Below are positions 1 through 5,839 of a stretch of DNA of 5,839 nucleotides, one piece after another (position 1 is the first letter of the stretch; the number at the start of each line of letters is the position of its first letter). The notes beneath the pieces were generated by a model. The model saw only the letters and a list, made by a program, of their open reading frames with translations, was not told the origin of the DNA and made no database searches. Source of the DNA: Pseudomonadota bacterium (lineage in GTDB: Bacteria; Pseudomonadota; Gammaproteobacteria; Pseudomonadales; UBA5518); NCBI GenBank assembly GCA_022705125.1, contig JAKJFB010000194.1, positions 1 to 5,839 of the forward strand. Reading direction: 5' to 3'. The translations under genes were made by a program, and so were the position numbers.

Positions 1-3000
1 GGAGCTGGTGGCGGAGCCGGAGTCCCTGGCCGGGCAAGCCGAAGGGCAGGCGCCGGATCCGGAGATCGCGGCGATCTTCACCGAGGAAGCGGCGGAAGTA
101 CTGGAGACCATCGCCACGCAGCTGCCGCTGTGGCGCGCCGCGCCACTTGCCGCTGCGCCGCTCGAGGAATTGCGCCGGGCCTTCCACACGCTCAAGGGCA
201 GCGGGCGGATGGTGGGGGCGGAACTGGTCGGCGATCTGTCGTGGTCGGTGGAGCACCTGCTCAACCGCGTCATGGAACGCGCGCTCGAGCCCACGCCCGC
301 AGTGGTCGAGGCAGTGGAACGCGCGCAGCAGCAACTGCCCGCGCTGGTGCAGGCGTTCGCCGGCGGCGCGGCGGTGGATGCCGCCGCGGTGCGGGCGCTG
401 CAGGAGACAGTGGAGTCCCTGACGACACGCGAACCATCGCAGTGGGCGCTCACACCGGTCGAGGCGCCGCAGGAGCCGCTGGCCGAAGAGCTGTTGCCCG
501 CGGTGAGCGCAGCGCAAGCCTGGCTGCCGGGCGCGGAACTGCAGGAGTCGGTGGCGGAGGAGCTGTTGCCGCAAGTGGCGGCGCCGGAGGAATGGTTGCC
601 GGAAGCCGGGGCGGAGCCGGAGTTCGTCGAGGAGATGTCGCCCGGGGAGTCCGAACCCGTTGTCGAAGCGGCCGCAGACGAAGAGGCCGCACGCCTGCAT
701 GCGATCTTCGCCGAGGAGCTCGCGGAACATCTGCGCGCCCTGCGCGACTACCTCGCTGGCGCGGAGCGCGGCACGGTCACGCAACTGCTGCTGCGGACCC
801 TGCACACGCTGCGCGGCAGCGCGCTCGCCGCCGGCAACGAGGGGCTCGGACGGGTGCTTGATGCCGTGGACGAGCTGGTGCGTGCCGCGCTGGAGGCCGA
901 GCGTGCCCTGCAGGCGCCGGAGCTCGACCAGCTGCAGCAGCTGTGCACGCTGCTCGACGCCGTGCTGGCCGCGGGCGCGCGCGACAGCGCGCAATTGTCG
1001 GCCGACGCCGCGGCATTGCGCGAGCAGGTGCTCGCCTGCGCGCGCACCGAGCCCGCCCGGGTGCCGGCTGCAGCGCTCGACGCGCGGCTGGCGCGCTTTC
1101 TCGAGGAAGCGCTGGAAAAGCTGTTCCACGCCACCACGCTGCTCGAGGCGTGGCGCGCGGACCGCGACGCCGAGGTGTCACGCCGCACCCTGCTCGAGGA
1201 GTTGCAGGTCATCGACCAGCGCGCGGAGCAGCTGAATATCGCCGGCATGCTCGAGCTGTCGCGACCGCTGCTCGCGGCGTTGCGCCCTGCTGCGCACGGC
1301 GTGACACGTCCTGCGGCCGAACTCTTCGAGCTGGCCAGGCGCGGGCTGGAAGCCTTCCTCGAAGTCATGGATCGCCTCGCCGCCGGACAGCTGCCGGAGG
1401 CGCCGCAGGCGATCATCGCGCAACTTCACGAAGCCGCGGCGGCCCAGGCCGCACCGGAGTCCGCACCCGGGCCCGTGACGGCGCCCCAGCGCGCCGGCGG
1501 CGAGGCCGAGGAGGAACTGCTGCGTGCGCGCGTCGGCCGCGACGTGCAGCATGCCGAGCACGAATTGCTCGGCATCTTCATGGAGGAGGCCGAGGAACTC
1601 ATGGGCGCGATCGACGAGTCGATCGAGGCCTGGCGTCACGACCGCGGCAGCCGCGCGCCCTTCGATGACCTGCAGCGCCACCTGCATACGCTCAAGGGCG
1701 GCGCCCGCATGGCGGGGCTCAGGTATCTCGGCGAGCTCAGCCACAACTTCGAGACCTTCCTGATCAACCAGGCGGTACGCTTCGGGGCCTTCGACGACGC
1801 CTTCTTCGCACGCGTCGCGGATTTCCACGAGCAGCTGCTGCGCACCATGGACGTGGTCAAGGAGCGCCCGGTGGCGGCGCCCGCGGTTCCCGCTGCCGTG
1901 GCCGAAGCGGTCCCGGCAGCGCCGGAGCAGGCCGAGCCGGTGGCGCCTGCCGAGCGGGTCGCAAGCGAGGTGGCGCCGGCCGCGCCGCTCGCCGCCGTAC
2001 CCCCGGGCGTGGCGCCGCGGCGACCCGCTCCCGCCGTGGCGGTGCCGCCCGGCGCGACGAAGCCGCGCGACGAAGTGGTGCGCGTATCGGCGCAACTGCT
2101 CGAGGACCTGGTCAATCTCGCCGCCGAGACCAGCATCTCGCGCGGGCGCGTCGAGGAGCAGGTCAGCGAGCTGGGACAGCTGTTCGAGGACATGCAGGGC
2201 GCCATCGAGCGGCTGCAGAGCCAGGTCCGGCGCCTGGACATCGCGACCGAGGCGCAGGTGCTGTTCCGCCGCGAACGGGCGGAGAACGCAGCCGTCGACG
2301 GCTTCGACCCGCTGGAAATGGACCGCTACTCGCAGCTGCAGCAGCTGTCGCGCTCGCTGGTCGAGAGCGCCTCGGACCTGCTCGACATCAAGCGCACGCT
2401 GGCCGAGAAGACGCGCGACCTCGAAACGGTGCTTATCCAGCAATCACGCATCAACAGCCAGCTGCAGGAAGGGCTGATGAGCTCGCGCATGGTGCCGTTC
2501 TCGAGCATCCTGCCGCGACTCAAGCGCGTGGTGCGCCAGGTGGCGGGCGAGCTGCACAAGCAGGTCGAGCTGGAGCTCGGCAGCATCGCCGGCGAGCTGG
2601 ACCGCGGCATCCTCGAGCGCGTGGTGGCACCGCTCGAGCACCTGCTGCGCAACGCGCTCGACCATGGCATCGAGTCGCGCGCGCTGCGGCGCGAACGCGG
2701 CAAGCCGGAGGCCGGGCACATCAGGATCGAGGTCGCGCGCGAAGGCGGCGACGTGCTGATCGTGGTGGCCGATGACGGCGGCGGCGTCGATCTCGCGGCC
2801 GTGCGCGCCAAGGCGGTCGAGCGCGGGCTGATGGAGCCGGATGCGCAGCTCGGCGACCACGAGATCCTGCAGTTCATCCTGGCGAGCGGCTTCAGCACTG
2901 CCGCCGCGGTCACGCAGATCTCGGGCCGTGGCGTGGGCATGGACGTGGTCAGCAGCGAGATCCGCCAGATGGGCGGCTCGCTGGAAATCCACAGCGAGCC

Positions 3001-3907
3001 CGGCCGGGGCACGCGCTTCGTGGTGCGGCTGCCGTTCACGGTGTCGGTGAGCCGCGCGCTGCTGGTCACGGTGGGCCCCGAAATCCACGCCCTGCCGCTG
3101 AACTCCGTGGAAGGCGTGGTGCGCATGCGTGCCGACGAGCTGCGCCACTTCGCCGGTCCCGACGCGGCCCCGTTCGAGTATGCCGGCCAGAGCTACCAGG
3201 TGCGCCACCTGGGTGCCGTGCTCTACCCCGACGAGCAGCCCGACCCGGGCAGCCTCGCCGACACGGTGCCCGTGGTGCTGGTGCGCGGTGGCGGGCAGGC
3301 GCTCGCGGTGCAGGTCGACCGGCTGGTCGGCGCGCGCGAGATCGCGGTCAAGAGCCTGGGGCCGCAGTTCGGCGCCGTGCCGGGGTTGAGCGGCGCAACG
3401 GTGCTCGGCGACGGCTCCGTGGTCGTGATCCTCGACATCCCCGCGATGCTGCGTGCCGATGCGGCGCACGGCGCCACCGGCTACGAACACGCGCCGCGCG
3501 GCGCGCAGGAGCACAAGGCCGAGCGCCCGCCGCTGGTCATGGTGGTGGACGATTCCGTGACCGTGCGCAAGGTCACCACGCGCTTCCTCGAGCGCGAGGG
3601 CATGCAGGTGATCACGGCCAAGGACGGCGCGGATGCGATGGCGAAGCTCCAGGAACAGGTGCCGGACGTGATGCTGCTCGACATCGAGATGCCGCACATG
3701 GACGGCTTCGAGGTGGTCAGCAAGGTGCGCCTGAGCGAGCAGCTGCGCCGCATCCCGATCATCATGATCACCTCGCGTACCGGCGACAAGCATCGCGAGC
3801 GCGCGCTGTCGCTGGGGGCGAACATGTACCTCGGCAAGCCCTACCAGGAGTCGGTGCTGCTGGAGCATATCCATGCGCTGCTCGCGCGCCAGGGAGCGTC
3901 GTCATGA
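1..3907 (+). CDS. chpA: ChpA/PilL-type hybrid chemotaxis histidine kinase, 5'-partial
   Basis: This is the central kinase of the Pil-Chp pathway, which controls type IV pilus twitching. The frame is already open at position 2, so the GTG at 8 is only a counting origin (residue 1). Hpt modules carry histidines H60, H266 and H560, in FHTLKGSG, LHTLRGSA and LHTLKGGA. A fourth module (about 357-465) has no histidine. A Pro/Ala linker spans 620-687. The dimerisation region (688 to about 860) is long and contains FDPLEMDRYSQLQQLSR, typical of ChpA-like kinases. The ATPase domain has N-box N882-H886 (NALDH), DDGGG from 922 and GRGVGMD at 973-979. A CheW domain covers about 1013-1155. The receiver (about 1175-1297) has D1181/D1182, phospho-acceptor D1225, T1255 and K1277, so kinase and receiver look intact. 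Pseudomonas ChpA is about 2,470 residues, so several more phosphotransfer modules may lie upstream. The kinase family is very secure; the symbol chpA rather than pilL is convention. Confidence 0.95.
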   Translation, partial: ELVAEPESLAGQAEGQAPDPEIAAIFTEEAAEVLETIATQLPLWRAAPLAAAPLEELRRAFHTLKGSGRMVGAELVGDLSWSVEHLLNRVMERALEPTPAVVEAVERAQQQLPALVQAFAGGAAVDAAAVRALQETVESLTTREPSQWALTPVEAPQEPLAEELLPAVSAAQAWLPGAELQESVAEELLPQVAAPEEWLPEAGAEPEFVEEMSPGESEPVVEAAADEEAARLHAIFAEELAEHLRALRDYLAGAERGTVTQLLLRTLHTLRGSALAAGNEGLGRVLDAVDELVRAALEAERALQAPELDQLQQLCTLLDAVLAAGARDSAQLSADAAALREQVLACARTEPARVPAAALDARLARFLEEALEKLFHATTLLEAWRADRDAEVSRRTLLEELQVIDQRAEQLNIAGMLELSRPLLAALRPAAHGVTRPAAELFELARRGLEAFLEVMDRLAAGQLPEAPQAIIAQLHEAAAAQAAPESAPGPVTAPQRAGGEAEEELLRARVGRDVQHAEHELLGIFMEEAEELMGAIDESIEAWRHDRGSRAPFDDLQRHLHTLKGGARMAGLRYLGELSHNFETFLINQAVRFGAFDDAFFARVADFHEQLLRTMDVVKERPVAAPAVPAAVAEAVPAAPEQAEPVAPAERVASEVAPAAPLAAVPPGVAPRRPAPAVAVPPGATKPRDEVVRVSAQLLEDLVNLAAETSISRGRVEEQVSELGQLFEDMQGAIERLQSQVRRLDIATEAQVLFRRERAENAAVDGFDPLEMDRYSQLQQLSRSLVESASDLLDIKRTLAEKTRDLETVLIQQSRINSQLQEGLMSSRMVPFSSILPRLKRVVRQVAGELHKQVELELGSIAGELDRGILERVVAPLEHLLRNALDHGIESRALRRERGKPEAGHIRIEVAREGGDVLIVVADDGGGVDLAAVRAKAVERGLMEPDAQLGDHEILQFILASGFSTAAAVTQISGRGVGMDVVSSEIRQMGGSLEIHSEPGRGTRFVVRLPFTVSVSRALLVTVGPEIHALPLNSVEGVVRMRADELRHFAGPDAAPFEYAGQSYQVRHLGAVLYPDEQPDPGSLADTVPVVLVRGGGQALAVQVDRLVGAREIAVKSLGPQFGAVPGLSGATVLGDGSVVVILDIPAMLRADAAHGATGYEHAPRGAQEHKAERPPLVMVVDDSVTVRKVTTRFLEREGMQVITAKDGADAMAKLQEQVPDVMLLDIEMPHMDGFEVVSKVRLSEQLRRIPIIMITSRTGDKHRERALSLGANMYLGKPYQESVLLEHIHALLARQGASS
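479..646 (+). repeat. In-frame tandem 72-nt (24-residue) repeat in the ChpA inter-Hpt linker
   Basis: Two adjacent 72-nt units (479-550 and 551-622) encode residues 158-181 and 182-205. They share the pattern (L/V)AEELLP, a V at position 9, and WLP at positions 15-17. A decayed partial third unit (623-646, FVEEMSPG) follows in the same phase. The stretch is acidic and lies between the Hpt module carrying H60 and the one carrying H266. It looks like an unstructured spacer extended by duplication; that role is inference. Unit boundaries are arbitrary within a few codons. Confidence 0.7.
3891..3907 (+). promoter_or_regulatory. Shine-Dalgarno and ATGA coupling site for chpC
   Basis: AGGGAG at 3891-3896 lies 7 nt before the ATG at 3904-3906, an ideal spacing for a ribosome binding site. 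The ATG overlaps the chpA stop TGA (3905-3907) as ATGA. Together these support the chpC start and suggest translational coupling, so that the kinase and its small adaptor are made from one message. Confidence 0.8.
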
Positions 3908-4362
3908 ACGCGGTGCCAGGCCCGCGGGACCTGAGCGCGCTGCTGGTCCCGGTAACCGGACAACTGCTGGTGGTTCCCGGCGCCGTGGTGGCCGAGATCA
4001 TCAAGCGCCGCGATCTGCAGCGCCCGCCGGCGGCGCCCGACTGGCTGCTGGGCACGCTGTTGTGGCACCACGAGAAACTGCCCGTGCTCTCCTTCGAGGC
4101 GCTGAACGGGCATGCCGGCCCCGATCCCGGGCACGGCAGCCGGATCGTGATCCTGAGCACGCTGTCCGATGCCGCGCCCGCGCGCAACTACGCGATCCTC
4201 GCCCAGGGCGTGCCGCACCTGCTGCTGCTGACCGCCGCCGATGTGCAGGCCGTGGACGCGCCGGCGCCGGGTCCGGCCGAGCGCATGAAGGTGCGCGTGC
4301 ATGGTCAGGACGCCGCAATACCGGATTTCGATTTCATCGAGCAGCACCTCGCCGCACCGTAG
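3904..4362 (+). CDS. chpC: ChpC-like CheW-domain adaptor protein
   Basis: This 152-residue protein is essentially a single CheW-like domain. It opens with a beta-strand-rich segment (SALLVPVTGQLLVVPGAVVA, residues 11-30). The LGTLLWHHEKLPVLSFE stretch (49-65) matches the CheW core where a short loop leads into the conserved P(V/L)(I/L) strand. A second strand cluster (RIVIL, then NYAILAQGVPHLLLLT) follows at 80-110. CheW proteins tether receptors to CheA-type kinases, so this one probably links a PilJ-like or other receptor to ChpA. It has no catalytic domain, signal peptide or membrane segment. Its position directly after chpA argues for ChpC rather than PilI, which normally sits upstream between pilH and pilJ. 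The start is fixed by a good ribosome binding site and the ATGA overlap. The stop TAG lies inside the REP doublet that follows. PilI-like or generic CheW naming is the alternative. Confidence 0.85.
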   Translation: MNAVPGPRDLSALLVPVTGQLLVVPGAVVAEIIKRRDLQRPPAAPDWLLGTLLWHHEKLPVLSFEALNGHAGPDPGHGSRIVILSTLSDAAPARNYAILAQGVPHLLLLTAADVQAVDAPAPGPAERMKVRVHGQDAAIPDFDFIEQHLAAP

Positions 4363-4380
4363 GTCCGCATTCATGCGGAC
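4359..4380 (+). repeat. REP unit a (GTAG plus 18-bp palindrome, centre TC)
   Basis: GTAG at 4359-4362 is followed by GTCCGCATTCATGCGGAC (4363-4380). The 8-nt arms GTCCGCAT and ATGCGGAC are perfectly complementary around TC. The TAG of the head is the chpC stop codon. Confidence 0.75.
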
Positions 4381-4401
4381 ATCGTCCGGATAAATCCGGA
4401 C
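4363..4401. terminator. Possible bidirectional terminator or 3'-end protective hairpins
   Basis: Two adjacent 8-bp GC-rich hairpins lie exactly between the 3' ends of convergent genes, where a two-way terminator would be expected. Neither strand has a T-tract after the outer hairpin, so this is not a classic intrinsic terminator. Slowing RNA polymerase or shielding mRNA 3' ends, as reported for some REP elements, is the likelier effect. This is inference. Confidence 0.35.
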
Positions 4402-4405
4402 CTAC
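4384..4405 (-). repeat. REP unit b (inverted; GTAG plus 18-bp palindrome, centre TT)
   Basis: Read on the minus strand, GTAG (4405-4402) is followed by GTCCGGATTTATCCGGAC (4401-4384), with 8-nt arms around TT. It differs from unit a by one stem base pair (both partners changed) and one loop base. The TAG of the head is the rsmE stop codon. Confidence 0.75.
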
Positions 4406-5130
4406 GCGAGATCACCCCACAGGTACTGCAGTATCGCCAGCGCCGCCACTGGCGCCGTTTCGGTTCGCAGCACGCGCGGACCCAGCGACCATGGCGTGAA
4501 GCCGGCGCTGCGGGCCTGCGCGAATTCGTTGCTGTCGAGCCCGCCCTCGGGGCCCACCAGCAGGCGCACCGCCGCGGGCGCGTCGCCCCGGGCGAGCGCA
4601 TGGCTGTCGGCGGTGTGCAGCACGAAGCCGGGTGCCTCGGTGCGTGTGGCAAGCCAGTGATCGAGCGTCACGGGCTCCCCGATCAACGGCAGCCGGTTGC
4701 GCCCGCACTGCTCGCAGGCGCTGATCGCTACCTGGCGCCAGTGCGCCAGGCGCTTGTCGCCGCGGCCCTGGTCGAACTTCGCGTTGCAGCGCGCGAGCAG
4801 CAGCGGTGTGATCGAGGCGACGCCGAGCTCGGTGCACTTCTGCACCACCCAGTCCATGCGTTCGCCGCGTGCCAGCCCGATGCCGAGGTGCACCGGCAGC
4901 GCGGTGTCGCGCGCCGGCGCGGTGTCCGCTCCGACGGCGAGCGTGAGCGCGCGCTTGCCGGCGGCGGTCACGGCGGCCTCGAATTCCCGGCCGTCGCCGT
5001 TGAAGAGCAGCAGCGGCGCGCCGACGTCGAGCCTGAGCACGTTGCGCGCGTAGTGCAGCGCCTCGTCCTTCAGTTCGATTGCCGCGCCCGTCGCGAGCGC
5101 GGTCTCGACGAACAGCCGCGGTGCGCGCAT
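4402..5130 (-). CDS. rsmE: 16S rRNA (uracil-1498-N3)-methyltransferase RsmE
   Basis: This cytoplasmic SPOUT-class enzyme uses SAM to methylate N3 of U1498 in 16S rRNA. The 242 residues match the usual RsmE length. An N-terminal PUA-like RNA-binding part includes HYARNVLRLDVG (26-37) and LFNGDGREFEA. The knotted methyltransferase part follows: RMDWVVQKCTELGV (91-104), EQCGRNRLP (140-148), and the SAM-binding signatures LLVGPEGGL (190-198) and LGPRVLRTETA (216-226). All are hallmarks of the family and look intact. I chose the ATG at 5130 because MRAPRLFV fits the usual RsmE N-terminus (MR.PR.). The frame stays open upstream to 5424, but that part lies over metF and is a shadow. The start is 2 nt after the metF stop, so the gene is probably expressed from the metF transcript. 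The protein ends in WGDLA, a normal RsmE terminus, and its stop TAG lies in the REP doublet. Confidence 0.95.
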   Translation of the reverse strand: MRAPRLFVETALATGAAIELKDEALHYARNVLRLDVGAPLLLFNGDGREFEAAVTAAGKRALTLAVGADTAPARDTALPVHLGIGLARGERMDWVVQKCTELGVASITPLLLARCNAKFDQGRGDKRLAHWRQVAISACEQCGRNRLPLIGEPVTLDHWLATRTEAPGFVLHTADSHALARGDAPAAVRLLVGPEGGLDSNEFAQARSAGFTPWSLGPRVLRTETAPVAALAILQYLWGDLA

Positions 5131-5135
5131 CCTCA
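5128..5135 (-). promoter_or_regulatory. metF stop / rsmE start junction (TGAGGATG)
   Basis: On the minus strand the metF stop TGA (5135-5133) is followed by GG and then the rsmE ATG (5130-5128). The only purine-rich stretch close by, GAGG, touches the ATG with no spacer and is a poor ribosome binding site. Initiation at rsmE therefore probably relies on ribosomes finishing metF. This is inference from spacing. Confidence 0.55.
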
Positions 5136-5839
5136 GAGCAGTCCCGCCCCGCGGGCTATCGCGAGCGTCGGCTCGGCCTGGTTCATGGTGTAGAAATGCA
5201 GTCCCGGCGCGCCGCCCTCGAGCAGCCGGCGACACAGCGAGGCCACGAACTCCTCGGCGAACTCGCGCGTGCCGGTGGCATCGCTTTCCAGCGATTCCAG
5301 CCGGTAGTGCAGCCAGCGCGGGATCTCGGCACCGCAGTTGCGCGCGAAGCGCGCGAGGTTCTGGTAGTTCAGGATAGGCATGATGCCGGGATAGACCGGT
5401 TGCGTGATGCCCTCGGCACGGCACGCGTCGATGAAGCGGAAATAGGCGTCGGCGTTGTAGAAGAACTGCGTGAGGGCGCTGTCGGCGCCGGCGTCGAACT
5501 TGCGCTTCAGGAAGCGCACGTCCGAGACCATGTCGGGCGCCTGCGGGTGCATCTCCGGATACGCCGCGACCTCGATCGTGAAGTGGTCGCCGGTGTGCCT
5601 GCGCACGAACCCGACCAGCTCGGCGGCGTACACCATCTGCGACATGCCGCCCATGCCCGAGGGCATGTCGCCGCGTAGCGCCACCAGGCGGCGGATGCCG
5701 TTGTCGCGGTAGACGTGCAGCAGTTCCAGCACCAGGCTTTCGTCGTCACCGCCGAAGGACAGGTGCGGCGCGACACAGCTGCCGCGACGCTTCAATTCCA
5801 GCACCATGTCGCGCGTATTGCTGCGCGTGGAGCCGCCGG
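5133..5839 (-). CDS. metF: 5,10-methylenetetrahydrofolate reductase MetF, 5'-partial
   Basis: MetF is an FAD enzyme that reduces 5,10-methylene-THF to 5-methyl-THF, the methyl donor for methionine synthesis. The window shows 234 codons plus the stop. The frame runs off the window edge as GGSTRSNTRDMV, so the ATG at 5807 is internal. Family motifs in order are CVAPHLSF, GIRRLVALRGDMPSG (its Asp, codon 5669-5667, matches E. coli D120 near the flavin), EVAAYPEMHPQA, FLKRKFDAGADSALTQFFYNAD (its Gln matches E. coli Q183), PGIMPILNYQN, and HFYTMNQAE near the C-terminus. By comparison with the 296-residue E. coli enzyme about 60 N-terminal residues are missing, including the equivalents of E28 and T59. 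The barrel looks intact with no frameshift. It lies upstream of rsmE in a probable operon. In several gammaproteobacteria ahcY lies close to metF, so ahcY may precede it outside the window. Confidence 0.96.
   Translation of the reverse strand, partial: GGSTRSNTRDMVLELKRRGSCVAPHLSFGGDDESLVLELLHVYRDNGIRRLVALRGDMPSGMGGMSQMVYAAELVGFVRRHTGDHFTIEVAAYPEMHPQAPDMVSDVRFLKRKFDAGADSALTQFFYNADAYFRFIDACRAEGITQPVYPGIMPILNYQNLARFARNCGAEIPRWLHYRLESLESDATGTREFAEEFVASLCRRLLEGGAPGLHFYTMNQAEPTLAIARGAGLL

Larger units (their letters stand above)
4358..4406. repeat. Inverted REP doublet (BIME-like element) between convergent genes
   Basis: The element is bounded by a perfect 10-bp inverted repeat, CGTAGGTCCG (4358-4367) and CGGACCTACG (4397-4406). 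It contains two imperfect copies of a 23-nt unit in opposite orientation, separated by ATC (4381-4383). Each unit is a GTAG head followed by an 18-bp palindrome with a 2-nt centre. A conserved tetranucleotide (GTAG or GGAG) before a palindrome is the layout of REP sequences mobilised by RAYT (TnpA-REP) transposases, for example the Stenotrophomonas GTAG elements. The identification rests on structure alone, because no second copy occurs in this window. It fills the whole gap between chpC and rsmE. Confidence 0.8.

Noticed and set aside
8..10. GTG as a true start of the kinase gene
   Set aside because: The frame is open before it, there is no ribosome binding site in the few visible bases, and ChpA-type proteins are usually far longer.
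2221..2237. CCAGGTCCGGCGCCTGG, sharing GGTCCG with the REP heads
   Set aside because: It is coding sequence for SQVRRLD in the conserved dimerisation region, lacks GTAG and the 18-bp palindrome, and looks coincidental.
1178..3874. Long antisense open frames of 421 and 476 codons opposite chpA, separated only by a single TGA at 2446-2444
   Set aside because: The translations are low-complexity His/Leu/Arg/Ala-rich with no recognisable domain. They mirror the strong G/C third-position bias of chpA, whose domains read without a break on the plus strand. They are composition shadows.
3966..3973. GCTGGTGG, matching the E. coli Chi sequence (also at 4-11)
   Set aside because: Two copies of a G-rich octamer in coding DNA this GC-rich are expected by chance, and Chi sequences differ between genera.
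5131..5424. 98-codon N-terminal extension of the rsmE frame
   Set aside because: It lies over the conserved 3' part of metF and has no RsmE homology, while the ATG at 5130 gives the family-typical N-terminus.
5642..5670. Inverted repeat GACATGCC ... GGCATGTC
   Set aside because: It lies within conserved metF codons (GDMPSGMGGMSQM) and is explained by the repeated Met and Gly codons. There is no GTAG head and nothing suggests a regulatory role.

Overview
This GC-rich window, roughly 70% G+C by eye, comes from a gammaproteobacterium with a Pil-Chp chemosensory system, the CheA-type pathway that controls type IV pili. Three things point that way: the giant multi-phosphotransfer ChpA-type kinase, the ChpC-type CheW protein, and the nearby rsmE and metF genes, an arrangement reminiscent of the Pseudomonas chp neighbourhood. 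I cannot fix the order or genus. The GTAG-type REP hairpins described below are best known from Stenotrophomonas and Pseudomonas relatives, but they also occur elsewhere.

Layout. Positions 1-3907 (+) hold the C-terminal ~1300 residues of a ChpA-like hybrid kinase whose N-terminus lies before the window. Visible in order are three His-bearing Hpt modules plus one His-less module, a Pro/Ala linker, a long dimerisation region, an ATPase domain, a CheW domain and a receiver. The next gene (3904-4362, +) overlaps it by ATGA and encodes a small CheW-like ChpC. No chpB-type methylesterase lies between them. The convergent pair rsmE (4402-5130, -) and metF (5133-5839, -, N-terminus beyond the window) reads toward chpC. 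These two genes are 2 nt apart and are probably co-transcribed, metF first.

The convergent junction is the most interesting spot. It is a 49-bp inverted pair of GTAG-headed palindromes (4358-4406), a minimal REP doublet or BIME. The two units differ at three positions: two form a compensatory C-G to G-C swap inside the stem and the third is in the loop. The TAG stop codons of both chpC and rsmE are the TAG of the two GTAG heads.

How the genes work together. ChpA and ChpC would act at the cell pole, coupling a PilJ-type receptor to PilG/PilH-type response regulators and pilus motor control. Those partner genes are not in the window. MetF supplies 5-methyl-THF for methionine and hence SAM synthesis, and RsmE uses SAM to methylate 16S rRNA, so the minus-strand pair links methyl-group supply with one use of it. 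I found no RNA gene, CRISPR array, insertion sequence or origin, and no stretch over 300 bases without a gene. No wholly new system is evident.
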